From Aerococcus viridans (lineage in GTDB: Bacteria; Bacillota; Bacilli; Lactobacillales; Aerococcaceae), in assembly GCF_002871935.1 (NCBI RefSeq), contig NZ_PNHQ01000006.1, forward strand, positions 44,763-108,762: a DNA stretch of 64,000 bases. The letters are read 5' to 3'. The number at the start of each line of letters is the position of its first letter. Position 1 is the first letter of the stretch. Made by a program: the position numbers and the translations under genes. The notes beneath the pieces are model-generated. The model was not told the origin of the DNA. It made no database searches and was given only the letters and a program-made list of their open reading frames with translations. This document shows, piece after piece, positions 44,005 to 53,556 of the stretch.

Positions 44005-45480
44005 TCAATACAATATTGTTCTAGATGATTGATCAAGTGCATTTGCATAACTTTTAAATTTTAAAAATTTCTGATGATATTTTTCACGTGATTGTTGATT
44101 GGGCTCAATAGTGGTAAACGCTAACCTTTCTCGCAATCTATCGCTTTCTATTAGGACACCAGCACCAATTAAGCTAGCATCGTCTCCTGATACATATTGC
44201 AAAGGTATCCCTAATATATCCGCAATCCATTGACTTATTTTAGGATCTGAGAATATTTTACCATTTACTTGGACGATCTTTTGATTTAAATCTGTCGTGT
44301 CATAGACTAAGTCAATCACTTGACGAATTTCGAAAAATACCCCTTCAAACACAGCTTTTGCCATATCTAGCTGGCTTGTATACCCTTTTATACCTTTAAA
44401 TTCAGCTTGAAGATTCGCATTCCAATAAGGGGCTCTTTCCCCATTTAAGAATGGCAAGAAATAAGGACCGCTAGCGGAAAAATGATGTGTCATCAGTACT
44501 TGCAACATGTCTTGAAAGGACTGGCCTTTTTCCTTAAAACCAAATTGTTGGTATAACCAATCAAGTACATTGCCAGCGTTGTTAACTGGTCCACCAATAA
44601 TATAGTGTGGTTTGTCGTCCACTATATATGTAAAAATCTGCCCGCTTTCATGAATAGATAATTGGTCACTCAAAGTTCTCACCGCAGCTGATGTACCAAA
44701 GGAAAGAATAATTGAACTGAGCGACTGGTCTTCTAATCCGGCATAGGCTTGATTAGAAAGATTTGCTAAGGCGCCATCGGTTGATCCTGGTAATATTTGG
44801 AAATCTGGCGTTAATTGTAAGTGTTGAATAACTTCATGTTTAACGGGTATTTGTTGCCTACTAGCTACCAATTTTGGCAGTTGATTTTCTTGGATATTCA
44901 CGTGGTTCAATAGTTTTTTTGACCATGTGTGCCTTGCTATATCCATCAGTCCCATCGAAGAAGCCGTTGCATGGTCAATGACATACTTCCCTGTTAACCG
45001 ACGAATGATGTAAGCCTTAATATCCATAAATTGAATGGAAGGATCCTCAAATAAATCTGGATATGATTGGTTGAGATAAGCGAGTTTAACAAATGGATTC
45101 ATTGCATGGATAGGTGTACCTGATAAAGCAAAAAATTCCTTAGCTTGACCAGACATCTGCATTTCTTGAGCTATATCCTTGGCCCGTAAATCGGCCCAAG
45201 TCATCGCCTTTTGTAAAACATTTCCGTAACTATCAGTAGCTAATAGTGCATGCATTTGACTAGAAAATATCAATAGCTTTACTTGTGGGTACTTTGCTTG
45301 CATCTGACTTAATAAATCAATGAATTGATTAAAAACGACTTCAGGATCACTTTCATGTTTACCAGCGTCATCTTGACTGATAACGTTGCCCGTCTCCATC
45401 GTGTCAAGTATTCGATAGGGCGTTTCCATCAGGGCAAATTTTAAGTTTGTTGTACCAAGATCGACGACAAAATATTGCAC
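44005..45480 (-). CDS. FGGY-family carbohydrate kinase, gluconokinase-like
   Basis: About 491 residues with the two-lobe FGGY fold. FVVDLGTTNLKFAL is the phosphate-1 loop; SSQMHALLATDSYGNVL, MTWADLRA and SGTPIHAMNPFVKLAYL resemble gluconate kinases; LPGSTDGALANL and the C-terminal GDDASLIGAGVL are the ATP-lobe blocks. Substrate gluconate is favoured over xylulose, but not proven. I start at GTG 45478-45480 because AGGA lies just upstream; the longer frame begins at an ATG without support. Single gene, no transporter adjacent. Confidence 0.8.
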   Translation of the reverse strand: MQYFVVDLGTTNLKFALMETPYRILDTMETGNVISQDDAGKHESDPEVVFNQFIDLLSQMQAKYPQVKLLIFSSQMHALLATDSYGNVLQKAMTWADLRAKDIAQEMQMSGQAKEFFALSGTPIHAMNPFVKLAYLNQSYPDLFEDPSIQFMDIKAYIIRRLTGKYVIDHATASSMGLMDIARHTWSKKLLNHVNIQENQLPKLVASRQQIPVKHEVIQHLQLTPDFQILPGSTDGALANLSNQAYAGLEDQSLSSIILSFGTSAAVRTLSDQLSIHESGQIFTYIVDDKPHYIIGGPVNNAGNVLDWLYQQFGFKEKGQSFQDMLQVLMTHHFSASGPYFLPFLNGERAPYWNANLQAEFKGIKGYTSQLDMAKAVFEGVFFEIRQVIDLVYDTTDLNQKIVQVNGKIFSDPKISQWIADILGIPLQYVSGDDASLIGAGVLIESDRLRERLAFTTIEPNQQSREKYHQKFLKFKSYANALDQSSRTILY

Positions 45481-45569
45481 AATGATTCCTACCTTCCTTT
45501 TCTTATACATGATTAGCTTAAGTAAATATAGCGTTTGTTCAATATGAATAGATTAACTTCATTTAATCA

Positions 45570-45617
45570 TAAAAAAAGCAATGAAGCCACGATAAATATT
45601 TACCTGACTTCACTGCC
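45570..45617 (-). terminator. Terminator of pheST
   Basis: GCAATGAAG (45578-45586) pairs with CTTCACTGC (45608-45616), one A-C mismatch on the plus reading that is G-U on the transcript. It is followed on the minus strand by TTTTTTTATG. Confidence 0.75.
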
Positions 45618-45653
45618 AATCTTAAAGCTTATATATAATTGAATATACGATGA

Positions 45654-48083
45654 TTAACGGATTTCTGCTGACAATTCACTTGTTAAAGCTTCCGTAATAC
45701 GTGCCACATCGTTCGTTACTTCTTCATCGGTTAAGGTTCTTTGTGGGTTTAAATATTTCAAGCTATAAGCTAAGGATTTCTTACCATCTTCGATATTATC
45801 TCCTTGATACACATCAAATATTTCGATGTCCACTAAAATACCACCTTTTGATGCATTTTTAATCGTTTTTATGACATCAGCATTTGTCACTTGGTCAGAC
45901 ACTAAGATTGCAATATCACGGTCAGAACCTGGGAACTTCGCGATTGGTGCTTGTCTTACTTCAACTTTCGGTAAAGCATATATTTCATCTAATGAAATTT
46001 CAAACACTAAAGTATCTTTTAAGTCATATTGATCAGCAATACTTGGATGCAATTGACCAATATAGCCTAGTTCAATCCGTTCGTCTGATTGACCAATGGC
46101 ATAGATTCTAGCTGTACGTCCTGGGTGCATGTCTGCTAACTCAGAAGTTGCTTCAAATGCCACAGCTACATCCAGGTTGAAAGAATCTATTACACTTTCA
46201 ACAATCCCTTTCATATCATAGAAATCTACAGCTTTCGCTGGGTGGTTCCAGGTTTTTGCTTTTGCGTTACCTGTCCAAACAGCTGCAAGATGTGTTTCAT
46301 CAACTGGTAGCTGAGCATCTGTCCATTTGAACACGCGACCAGTTTCAAAAATCGCCACATCCGAAATTTTGCGCGCTACGTTATATTGAACGATTTCCAA
46401 TAAAGCACTCAATAAGTTTGTACGCATATAGCGACGGTCATCTGACATTGGGAAGTCTAGTGCCACAGGTTTTGCATTATCCATTTCTAATGTTGTTTGA
46501 TTATCCCCGATTAAAGAGTAAGCAATAACTTCATTGAAACCTTCAGCTAACATTTGATTGTCGGTTCGACGTTTAAAGGTTTGCCAATCTGTTAGGCCCA
46601 TATTTTGTGCATTTACTGAAGGTAAGCGAGAAGGTATCTTATCATAACCGTAGATACGTGCAATTTCTTCAACCAAGTCCGCTTGGATAAGTATATCCCA
46701 GCGACGTGCAGGTACAGAAACGGTAAATTCATCACCATCACCTGATACTTCAAACTGTAGTTGTTCAAAAACTTGTTTGATATCTGCATAAGACAAGTTC
46801 ATACCTAGACGTTTATCAACATAAGTAAGACTTGATGTTACAAGAATTGGGGTTAAATCAATGGCAGATACACGTTCAGAGCCCTCTACCAATTGTCCTT
46901 TAGCCAAATCAGCAATCATCTCAGCGGCAAAAGCACCAGATTCAGCGATCGTAGCCTTATTGATACCACGTTCATTACGCGTAGATGATTCTGAATGTAA
47001 ACCATTGCGACGTGCAGTTTTACGAATATGGATTGGTTCAAAATTAGCCGCTTCAATCAATACATTTGTTGTGTTCTCATCAATTTCAGTATCTAAACCA
47101 CCCATTATACCAGCTAACGCAATCGGTTTTTCACCATCGGTAATCACGATATCTGAATCTAATAATGGACGATCAACTTCATCCAGTGTTACGATTCGTT
47201 CGCCTGCTTTCGCTAGACGTGTTTCAATCACCTTGTTGTCTAATTTATCATAGTCAAATGCATGTAATGGTTGCCCATTGGCTAATAAAACATAGTTCGT
47301 AATATCTACTATGTTATTAATTGGACGGATACCGGCTGCCATTAGGCGTAATTGTAACCATAGTGGTGATGGTTCAACAGTAACATTTTTCACTAAGAAA
47401 GCGTTATATTCAGGTACTAATGTAGTATCAGAAACTTTTAAGTTAATTGCTCCTGCTAAATCATTAGCCTCAAATTTTGTTAAATCTGTATAGTCAAAAT
47501 TTGGTTGACGGTTGTATACCGCAGCTAATTCCCAAGCTACCCCGCGCATAGATAAGGCATCTGCACGGTTTGGTGTGATATCTAATTCAATGATAGGGTC
47601 ATCTAATTTCAAATATTCGACAATATCCATGCCAGTTGGTGCATCTTCAGGTAATATCATGATACCGTCAGCATATTCTTTAGGTACTACACTATTAGAG
47701 AAACCAATTTCTTCTAATGAGCAAATCATACCTTGAGAAACCACACCGCGCATTTTACCTTTTTTAATTTTTACATTACCAGCAATACGAGAATTAGGTA
47801 AGGCAACAATTACTTTTTGCCCTGCAGCTACGTTTGGTGCACCACAGACAATTTGATACGGTTCTTCTTGACCAACTTCTACAGTCGTAATCGACAAGTG
47901 GTCAGAATCAGGATGTGGTTCGCATGTTAATACATGACCCACAACAATTTTCTTTAATCCTGTTCCTAATGCATTCACGCCGTCCACTTCGATACCGGTA
48001 CGTGACATACGTTCTCCTATATCTTGCGGATTCAAGTCAGCAAGATCGATAAATTCATTTAACCAATTATATGATACTTTCAT
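45654..48083 (-). CDS. pheT: Phenylalanyl-tRNA synthetase beta subunit
   Basis: 809 residues, full length. An EMAP-like tRNA-binding domain covers about 40-150 (VVGHVLTCEPHPDSDHLSITTVEVG), followed by B3/B4 editing (SESSTRNERGINKA), B5 (about 410-480), the catalytic-like core and a C-terminal anticodon-binding FDX-ACB domain (KFPGSDRDIAILVSDQ). Forms an alpha2beta2 enzyme with PheS. Six bases separate it from pheS; both are under a T box. Confidence 0.95.
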   Translation of the reverse strand: MKVSYNWLNEFIDLADLNPQDIGERMSRTGIEVDGVNALGTGLKKIVVGHVLTCEPHPDSDHLSITTVEVGQEEPYQIVCGAPNVAAGQKVIVALPNSRIAGNVKIKKGKMRGVVSQGMICSLEEIGFSNSVVPKEYADGIMILPEDAPTGMDIVEYLKLDDPIIELDITPNRADALSMRGVAWELAAVYNRQPNFDYTDLTKFEANDLAGAINLKVSDTTLVPEYNAFLVKNVTVEPSPLWLQLRLMAAGIRPINNIVDITNYVLLANGQPLHAFDYDKLDNKVIETRLAKAGERIVTLDEVDRPLLDSDIVITDGEKPIALAGIMGGLDTEIDENTTNVLIEAANFEPIHIRKTARRNGLHSESSTRNERGINKATIAESGAFAAEMIADLAKGQLVEGSERVSAIDLTPILVTSSLTYVDKRLGMNLSYADIKQVFEQLQFEVSGDGDEFTVSVPARRWDILIQADLVEEIARIYGYDKIPSRLPSVNAQNMGLTDWQTFKRRTDNQMLAEGFNEVIAYSLIGDNQTTLEMDNAKPVALDFPMSDDRRYMRTNLLSALLEIVQYNVARKISDVAIFETGRVFKWTDAQLPVDETHLAAVWTGNAKAKTWNHPAKAVDFYDMKGIVESVIDSFNLDVAVAFEATSELADMHPGRTARIYAIGQSDERIELGYIGQLHPSIADQYDLKDTLVFEISLDEIYALPKVEVRQAPIAKFPGSDRDIAILVSDQVTNADVIKTIKNASKGGILVDIEIFDVYQGDNIEDGKKSLAYSLKYLNPQRTLTDEEVTNDVARITEALTSELSAEIR

Positions 48084-48089
48084 TAATTG

Positions 48090-49136
48090 CTACCCCTCTT
48101 CCGTAAATTGTTTTAAGAATCGTAAATCATTTTGGTAGAAATGACGGATATCATCAATACCATATTTCAACATCGCTACACGGTCTGGTCCTAAACCAAA
48201 AGCAAAACCAGCATATTCAGTAGCGTCTATACCAGCCATTTCAAGTACAGAAGGATGAACCATACCAGCACCTAAAATTTCTATCCAACCAGATTGCTTA
48301 CAGATGTTACAGCCAGCACCACCACATTTGAAACAAGTCACATCAACCTCAACAGATGGTTCTGTAAAAGGGAAATATGATGGGCGTAAACGAATTTCAG
48401 TTTCCGCTCCAAACATATGACGGGCAAATAATTCTAGCGTTCCTTTTAAATCAGCCAAAGAAACGTTACGGTCAATGACTAAACCTTCGATTTGATGGAA
48501 TTGGTGCGAATGCGTCGCGTCGTCATCATCACGACGGTAAACTTTCCCCGGCGAGATCATCTTTAATGGCCCTGCTTCAAAATCATGCGCATCCATAGTA
48601 CGGGCTTGCACAGGTGACGTATGGGTACGCAATAATACTTCATCATTAATATAGAATGTATCTTGCATATCACGCGCAGGATGGTCTTTAGGTAAATTCA
48701 TTCTTTCAAAGTTGTAGAAGTCAGACTCAACTTCTGGTCCCTCAACAACTTCGTACCCCATAGATACGAATAAATCTTCAATTTCTTCCATTACTTGTGT
48801 TAATACGTGTTTCGTACCTGTTACTGGTTTTTCACCAGGTAGCGTCACATCAATGGCTTCTGCTTGTAATTTTGCTTCAAGGGCTGCAGCTGACAACTGT
48901 TCTTCTTTTTCGCTCAGTTTAGTGCTAGCTTTTGCCTTCAGTTCATTGGCATAAGCACCAACTTGTGGGCGTTCTTCAGGCGATAAATCACGCATACCAC
49001 GTAAAGCTTCCGTAATTGGCCCCTTTTTCCCTAAATATTTCACACGCACTGCTTTAATATCAGCTAAGGCGTTTGCTGCTTCAATCTCATCCATGATTTG
49101 GTTCTCAATGGCTTTTAAATCATCAATAATTTGCAT
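48090..49136 (-). CDS. pheS: Phenylalanyl-tRNA synthetase alpha subunit
   Basis: 348 residues. An N-terminal coiled coil (about 1-85) binds tRNA. Class II motif 2 [12 protein letters not shown], the [10 protein letters not shown] block and motif 3 [18 protein letters not shown] are visible. Residue blocks [24 protein letters not shown] are typical for bacterial PheS. I chose ATG 49134-49136, nine bases after GGAG; the ATG three codons upstream abuts the site. Confidence 0.95.
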   Translation of the reverse strand: MQIIDDLKAIENQIMDEIEAANALADIKAVRVKYLGKKGPITEALRGMRDLSPEERPQVGAYANELKAKASTKLSEKEEQLSAAALEAKLQAEAIDVTLPGEKPVTGTKHVLTQVMEEIEDLFVSMGYEVVEGPEVESDFYNFERMNLPKDHPARDMQDTFYINDEVLLRTHTSPVQARTMDAHDFEAGPLKMISPGKVYRRDDDDATHSHQFHQIEGLVIDRNVSLADLKGTLELFARHMFGAETEIRLRPSYFPFTEPSVEVDVTCFKCGGAGCNICKQSGWIEILGAGMVHPSVLEMAGIDATEYAGFAFGLGPDRVAMLKYGIDDIRHFYQNDLRFLKQFTEEG

Positions 49137-49200
49137 TTTTTCCATCTCCTGACTTATATGCTTTTATGAGTGTTCCTAAAAATGGCGTATCCAGACCAAT

Positions 49201-49455
49201 AAAAAAAGGTCCTTCACCCCTACAAAAGGGACGAAAGACCGTGGTACCACCCTGATTCCGGTATCATGTTCATATACCAGCACTCATTGATCGTTTTAAC
49301 GGGCCGACCGGACCTGCTTTCAAATAGTTTCCTATTCTCCCGCAAGCCTACTCAAGAAGTGAAAATTTATAACTATGTAGGTAAGATTCCCAGCACCACT
49401 TACTCTCTAGACTACACATCTGTTAAAAATTGTCTTCTGTTAATGTAATTTCTCT
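49201..49455 (-). ncRNA. T-box leader of pheST
   Basis: On the minus strand the T-box sequence AGGGTGGTACCACG lies at 49241-49254. It is followed by the terminator arms GGTCTTTCGTCCC and GGGGTGAAGGACC and a T run (49201-49240). Upstream, AGAGAGTAAGTGGTGCTGGGAATCTTACC fits stem I. A TTC in CACTTCTTG (near 49360) is a plausible specifier for phenylalanine. Uncharged tRNA-Phe would stabilise the antiterminator. The 5' boundary is approximate. Confidence 0.9.
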
Positions 49456-49489
49456 TTATATTCTAGCGTTTTCAACTGTTTTGTCAACC

Positions 49490-49834
49490 TTATTCTGCTA
49501 GCTCAACCCACTCATCTGCCCAACGATGTAAATTGTTGAAGATTTTTTGTAAGTCTTGGCCTTTTTCTGTCAAGGTATAAACCGTGATATTGTGACCATT
49601 CACTTCTGATTCTTCCTTACGCACAATACCCTCTTCAGTCAATTCGCGTAATCGTTCAATTAATACACGGTCAGAAATACCGTTAATTGAGTCGCGTAAT
49701 TGTCCAAATCGTAGTGGCGTTGCTAATAATACTTCAATAATTAAGCTATTCCACTTTTTACCAATGACTTTGCAAGCATGCTCCATCTTGCTACACATTA
49801 CCGGTAAGTCTGGTTGTTTAATGGTAACTTCCAT
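49490..49834 (-). CDS. HxlR-family winged-helix regulator
   Basis: 114 residues. CSKMEHACKVIGKKWNSLIIEVLL with RFGQLRDSINGISDRVLIERLRELTEEGIV is the HxlR helix-turn-helix with a single conserved Cys near the start, which can be redox-sensing in the family. ATG 49832-49834 follows GAGGAG by ten bases. The gene starts inside the 3' end of the HD-domain gene, so the two are coupled. Target genes are not evident. Confidence 0.85.
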   Translation of the reverse strand: MEVTIKQPDLPVMCSKMEHACKVIGKKWNSLIIEVLLATPLRFGQLRDSINGISDRVLIERLRELTEEGIVRKEESEVNGHNITVYTLTEKGQDLQKIFNNLHRWADEWVELAE

Positions 49835-50444
49835 TTTGATCAATCTCCTCTTCTATTTCTGCTAATTCTTCTTTTTCTTCTAATGAAACTTCTTGATTGC
49901 TAATTCCAGCAAGTGCTGGCATCACTAATTTACCAACAAAATAGCTAAATGATCGCATCATTTTCTTTTGAGATACATTAGCCAAACTAGGTTTTACAAA
50001 GTCTTCGGTTGCAATATATTTATCCACGAATGTCACTACATAAGATTCTTTATAGCGCGGAAAATGCGGTGTGGCTAGCCACATGTGCTTTAGAATAATA
50101 TCTTCCTCAACTGGTGATAAATCTGTCACTACACGCGCATTTATCAAAGCAATTTTAGGATGGTTTCTCAGGTGACTACCTTTAGAAAAAGTAACCTCAC
50201 CAGGCACATAATAAAATAAATCATGTAATAAACCAGCGCGTGCACAGGCCTTATAATCCCACCCTAGTGACCTAGCTACTTTATATGACATATAAGAAAC
50301 TAAATAGGAGTGGGTTAAGCGATTGCCATGGACATGTTGCTTAAAAAACGCTAAGTCCGTTACAAAGGGATGATTTTTAATATCCGCAATGATTTGCATA
50401 TACTCTGGATCGTCTTCCCAAAAATAATGTTCATGTTCCGTCAT
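49818..50444 (-). CDS. HD-domain phosphohydrolase-like protein
   Basis: 208 residues. HGNRLTHSYLVSYMSYKVARSLG carries the first His, ARAGLLHDLFYYVPGE the HD pair and a later Asp in TFVDKYIA, so the metal site of HD hydrolases looks intact. Nucleotide or phosphoester hydrolysis is possible; no specific substrate can be named. ATG 50442-50444 follows AAGGG. A regulator of the HxlR type overlaps its 3' end. Confidence 0.8.
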   Translation of the reverse strand: MTEHEHYFWEDDPEYMQIIADIKNHPFVTDLAFFKQHVHGNRLTHSYLVSYMSYKVARSLGWDYKACARAGLLHDLFYYVPGEVTFSKGSHLRNHPKIALINARVVTDLSPVEEDIILKHMWLATPHFPRYKESYVVTFVDKYIATEDFVKPSLANVSQKKMMRSFSYFVGKLVMPALAGISNQEVSLEEKEELAEIEEEIDQNGSYH

Positions 50445-50558
50445 GATAATCACCCTTTTTTAAACGCATGCCTACATCAACATATTTTGCTATGCTCACA
50501 TAACCTTTTGTAAGTGCTGTGACAGTATCGTCACAACCTATTTTTAGAAGAAAATAAC

Positions 50559-51353
50559 TTAGTCTTGGATAGGAAATTGATACATTACTATCGCACCGGC
50601 AACCGCCACATTCAAAGATTCTGCCGATCCTGACATTGGGATATATAAAGCCATATCTGCTAATTGGCTAATTATTTGGCTTACACCATTACCTTCATTC
50701 CCCATAACTAAGGCCCATTTCCCTTTTGATTTTAAATCAAAAGCATTACTTGCTTTCGCTTGCTTATTTAATTCTGTTGTTGTAATAAAATAGCCAGCCT
50801 CTTGTAATTGTGGAATGACTGATGCCAAATTAACTTCATAAGTATTGACAGCAAAATGACTACCTTGCATAGATCTTAGAACCTTATCATTATATAAGTC
50901 AACCGTACCCGAACCTAGTAAGATATCTCGGTATCCAAAAGCATCCGCAGTCCGAATTAAAGTCCCTAAGTTCCCCGGATCTTGCACTTGGTCTAAAATC
51001 AGTAATCCTTTTGATAATTGATGGATATCAAGTTTTCTAGCCTTTGGTAGCTTAGCTACTGCAAAAATATCCTGAGGATTATCCGTTTGACTAAGTGCTT
51101 TGGCTACTTCCGGAGTCACCTGAGTGAGGGGCAAATCTTCTTTGAGCGCTCGTAACTGCGTCACATTTTGGTGGCTACTTTCAGGTACATAATAGATCAT
51201 TTCAATATCCACTGCTGCTTGAATGGCCATATCAACAAGATGTGGCCCTTCAAGTAAATATTGACCAGCTTTTTTTCGCCCTTTACGGGTAAAAAGTTTC
51301 TTTACTTCTTTAATCTGTTGATTTTGAACAGATGATATTAAACGTTCTACCAT
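50559..51353 (-). CDS. SpoU (TrmH)-family RNA 2'-O-methyltransferase
   Basis: 264 residues. An N-terminal L30e-like substrate-binding domain (about 1-95, with LFTRKGRKKAGQYLLEGPHLV) is followed by the SPOUT domain: LILDQVQDPGNLGTLIRTADAFG, LVMGNEGNGVSQ and IPMSGSAESLNVAVAGAIVMYQF, the three SpoU motifs. The trefoil knot binds AdoMet. Likely target is 23S rRNA, as for TsnR/YsgA relatives. The gene is four bases after the pepV stop and shares its operon. Confidence 0.87.
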   Translation of the reverse strand: MVERLISSVQNQQIKEVKKLFTRKGRKKAGQYLLEGPHLVDMAIQAAVDIEMIYYVPESSHQNVTQLRALKEDLPLTQVTPEVAKALSQTDNPQDIFAVAKLPKARKLDIHQLSKGLLILDQVQDPGNLGTLIRTADAFGYRDILLGSGTVDLYNDKVLRSMQGSHFAVNTYEVNLASVIPQLQEAGYFITTTELNKQAKASNAFDLKSKGKWALVMGNEGNGVSQIISQLADMALYIPMSGSAESLNVAVAGAIVMYQFPIQD

Positions 51354-51357
51354 AGCC

Positions 51358-52761
51358 TTATGCGTTTTCTGGTTTGATCAATTCGTAGATAGCTTCAGCA
51401 TAAATAGCTGCTGATTTCAATAAGTCACGAACAGCAAAGAATTCATTCGCTTGATGCATTGTATCTACTGAATCTGGGAATAATGCACCAAAGGCTACCC
51501 CACGTTTTAATAAGCGTCCATAAGTACCCCCACCGATTGAGCGTTCTTGCCCTTTTTCACCAGTTTGTTTTTCATAAACGGCTAGTAAAGTTTGCACTAA
51601 TGGATCATCAGCTGGTACATAATGTGGTACTTTATTGGTTTTTGTACCATCTACAAAGTGATAGTGGTAAGTTTCACCGTGATCTGCAAATGTTGCATCA
51701 ATTTCACTATAGTCTTTGCCACGTGGTACACGAATATTTAAGACTGTATATAATTTACCGTCCTCTTCGCCTACTAAACCAGGGTTAACTGTTACCTTAC
51801 CCATAATTTCGTCTTCATGTGCAATGCCTAATCTTTCACCATTAAAGTCTAAATGTAATAGATCGCCTAAGAATTTTAATAGATCATCTTGGGCTAAATC
51901 ATCGTCTAATTGTAATAATAATTTAGATAAGTAAGTTGCCGCATTATACCCAACACTAGGATTCATTGCATGAACGCCTTTACCTTCAACAGTAATTGCA
52001 GTGGCATCATCTTCTGGACTTACAATAATAGTGATTTCTGGATTAGCTGCTTGGAAATCAGCTACAATTTGGTTGACATCAGAGGTCAATCCAGTCACAA
52101 CTGCACGCGCTTCACCCGGTACCATATTTTCACGAAGACCACTTTCAAATGAAAGCAATTTATCACTGCGACGGTCAAATACTAGCTTAGCTGAGTACAT
52201 CCCTTTTTCCCCGTTAATAATTGGGAAGTCAGCGTCAGGAGAGAAACCAAAATCCGGTTCTTCTTCTACTTCGAAGTAACGTGTGACACCTTTCCACTCA
52301 CTTTCTTCGTCTGTACCAATGATAAAACGAACACGTTTGTCAACTGGAAGGCCTAATTCTTTGATTACCTTAAGACCATAGTATGCAGCCATTAAAGGTC
52401 CCTTATCATCAGAAGCACCACGTGCATAGATACGATCATTTATAATTTCTGGTTTAAAGGGATCTGTGTCCCATTTATCATCAACAGGTACCACGTCCAC
52501 ATGTGCTAAAACACCAAGTGTCTCATCACCTGCACCGAATTCAGCATGACCTGCAAGGTTATCAACATTTTTAGTAGTGAAACCATCACGTTCAGCAATC
52601 TTTAAGAAAGTCTCCAAAGCCTCTTTTGGCCCTGGTCCAACAGGTGCATCAGCACTTGCCTTACTATCATCACGAATACTATTTACACTTAATAATGTAA
52701 ATAAGTCATTGATTAAATCATCTTTACGATTGTTGATCTCTTCTTGCCAATTAATTGTCAT
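51358..52761 (-). CDS. pepV: Dipeptidase PepV (M20 family)
   Basis: 467 residues. Zn-site blocks: LGVLAHVDVVPVDDKWDTDPF with the first His and Asp, ARGASDDKGPLMAAYYGL with the second Asp, GTDEESEWKGVTRYFE with the Glu pair, and a late His near VDTMHQANEF. The lid domain lies between. PepV cleaves beta-Ala and hydrophobic dipeptides in lactic acid bacteria. RBS AGGAGG. Its promoter must lie beyond or within the repeat array that starts about 80 bases upstream. Confidence 0.92.
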   Translation of the reverse strand: MTINWQEEINNRKDDLINDLFTLLSVNSIRDDSKASADAPVGPGPKEALETFLKIAERDGFTTKNVDNLAGHAEFGAGDETLGVLAHVDVVPVDDKWDTDPFKPEIINDRIYARGASDDKGPLMAAYYGLKVIKELGLPVDKRVRFIIGTDEESEWKGVTRYFEVEEEPDFGFSPDADFPIINGEKGMYSAKLVFDRRSDKLLSFESGLRENMVPGEARAVVTGLTSDVNQIVADFQAANPEITIIVSPEDDATAITVEGKGVHAMNPSVGYNAATYLSKLLLQLDDDLAQDDLLKFLGDLLHLDFNGERLGIAHEDEIMGKVTVNPGLVGEEDGKLYTVLNIRVPRGKDYSEIDATFADHGETYHYHFVDGTKTNKVPHYVPADDPLVQTLLAVYEKQTGEKGQERSIGGGTYGRLLKRGVAFGALFPDSVDTMHQANEFFAVRDLLKSAAIYAEAIYELIKPENA

Positions 52762-52842
52762 TTAGAATCCTCCTAGAAAAATATTCCTAACCCTATTTTA
52801 TCACAAAATACAGAATAGCTCACACAATACAACTAACAAATT

Positions 52843-53475
52843 ATAAGGGTGTGAGCTTTGGCGCTCAGGCAGGTAACACTGGAAGGAATATGCCGTAGCA
52901 AGTTTACTTGCTGCAAATATTCCTGAAGTGGAGACCGGACTGCCAAAGCGAACCCGACTACACAGGGTGTGAGTGAGACCGTTTAGCTCAATAACGCTGG
53001 AAGACTAATGCAGTAACTGATGCAATCAGTTGCAAATTAGTCTGAAGCGGACTTGAGCTGGTCGAACGAACCCGACTATAAGGGTGTGAGAGTCGACGCC
53101 AAGAAAGGAACCGTTGGAAGATTAGTGTAGTAACTGATGAAATCAGTTACAAACTAATCTGAAACGCAGTCATTTCTGGTTTGTGGAACCCGACTATAAG
53201 GGTGTGAGCTTTGGCGCTCAGGCAGGTAACACTGGAAGGAATATGCCGTAGCAAGTTTACTTGCTGCAAATATTCCTGAAGTGGAGACCGGACTGCCAAA
53301 GCGAACCCGACTAAAACAGGATGTGACAAATGTCGTTTAGACTCGTAACAATGGAAGGATTAGACGAAGTGATTAAAAATCACGTAGCCTAATCCTGAAG
53401 CGGACACCTGGCTGCTCTGGCGAACCCAACTATAAGGTGCGATTTAATCGTTCACTTAGACTTGTAACAGTAAAA
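52843..53475. repeat. Tandem array of ~118-bp structured units (five full, one partial)
   Basis: Units start with G(G/A)GTGTGA-type heads at 52847, 52965, 53082, 53200, 53319 and, truncated, 53435; periods are 118, 117, 118, 119 and about 116. Each unit has a conserved frame (head GTGTGAG; TAAC.(N)TGGAAG; a hairpin; CTGAAG(C/T)GGA; CGAACCCGACTATAA) around variable arms. The inner hairpin has a proximal stem (GGAATAT/ATATTCC, GACTAAT/ATTAGTC, GATTAGT/ACTAATC, GGATTA/TAATCC) and a distal stem (AGCAAG/CTTGCT, AACTGAT/ATCAGTT, GTGATT/AATCAC), all kept paired with different sequence. CCC and GGG flank the joint between units. It fills the gap between pepV and rsuA. No coding frame explains it. Confidence 0.9.
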
Positions 53476-53479
53476 CAAA

Positions 53480-53528
53480 AAATCTCCCTAAAGTAGGTTC
53501 ATTTTTTGGTACCTACCTTAAGGAGATT
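53480..53528 (-). terminator. Terminator of the rsuA/flippase operon
   Basis: AATCTCCCTAAAGTAGGT (53480-53497) pairs with ACCTACCTTAAGGAGATT (53511-53528) with a single mismatch. On the minus strand it is followed by TTTTTTGTTTTAC. Confidence 0.85.
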
Positions 53529-53556
53529 ATGCTAGAAGTGTAACTTCTGCGATTTT

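Noticed and set aside
49501..52761. Plus-strand frames opposite hxlR to pepV
   Set aside because: They are low-quality shadows without ribosome sites; codon patterns follow the minus-strand genes.
52843..53475. CRISPR array
   Set aside because: The whole 118-bp unit repeats without short direct repeats and unique spacers of equal length, and no cas genes are near.
52843..53475. tRNA gene cluster (because of the GAACCCGAC string)
   Set aside because: No cloverleaf or CCA-type acceptor fits, and the unit length of 118 bp is too long.
52843..53475. Hammerhead or twister ribozyme repeats
   Set aside because: The conserved cores (CUGAUGA with GAAA; the twister ACCCGC and GCCC blocks) are not present.
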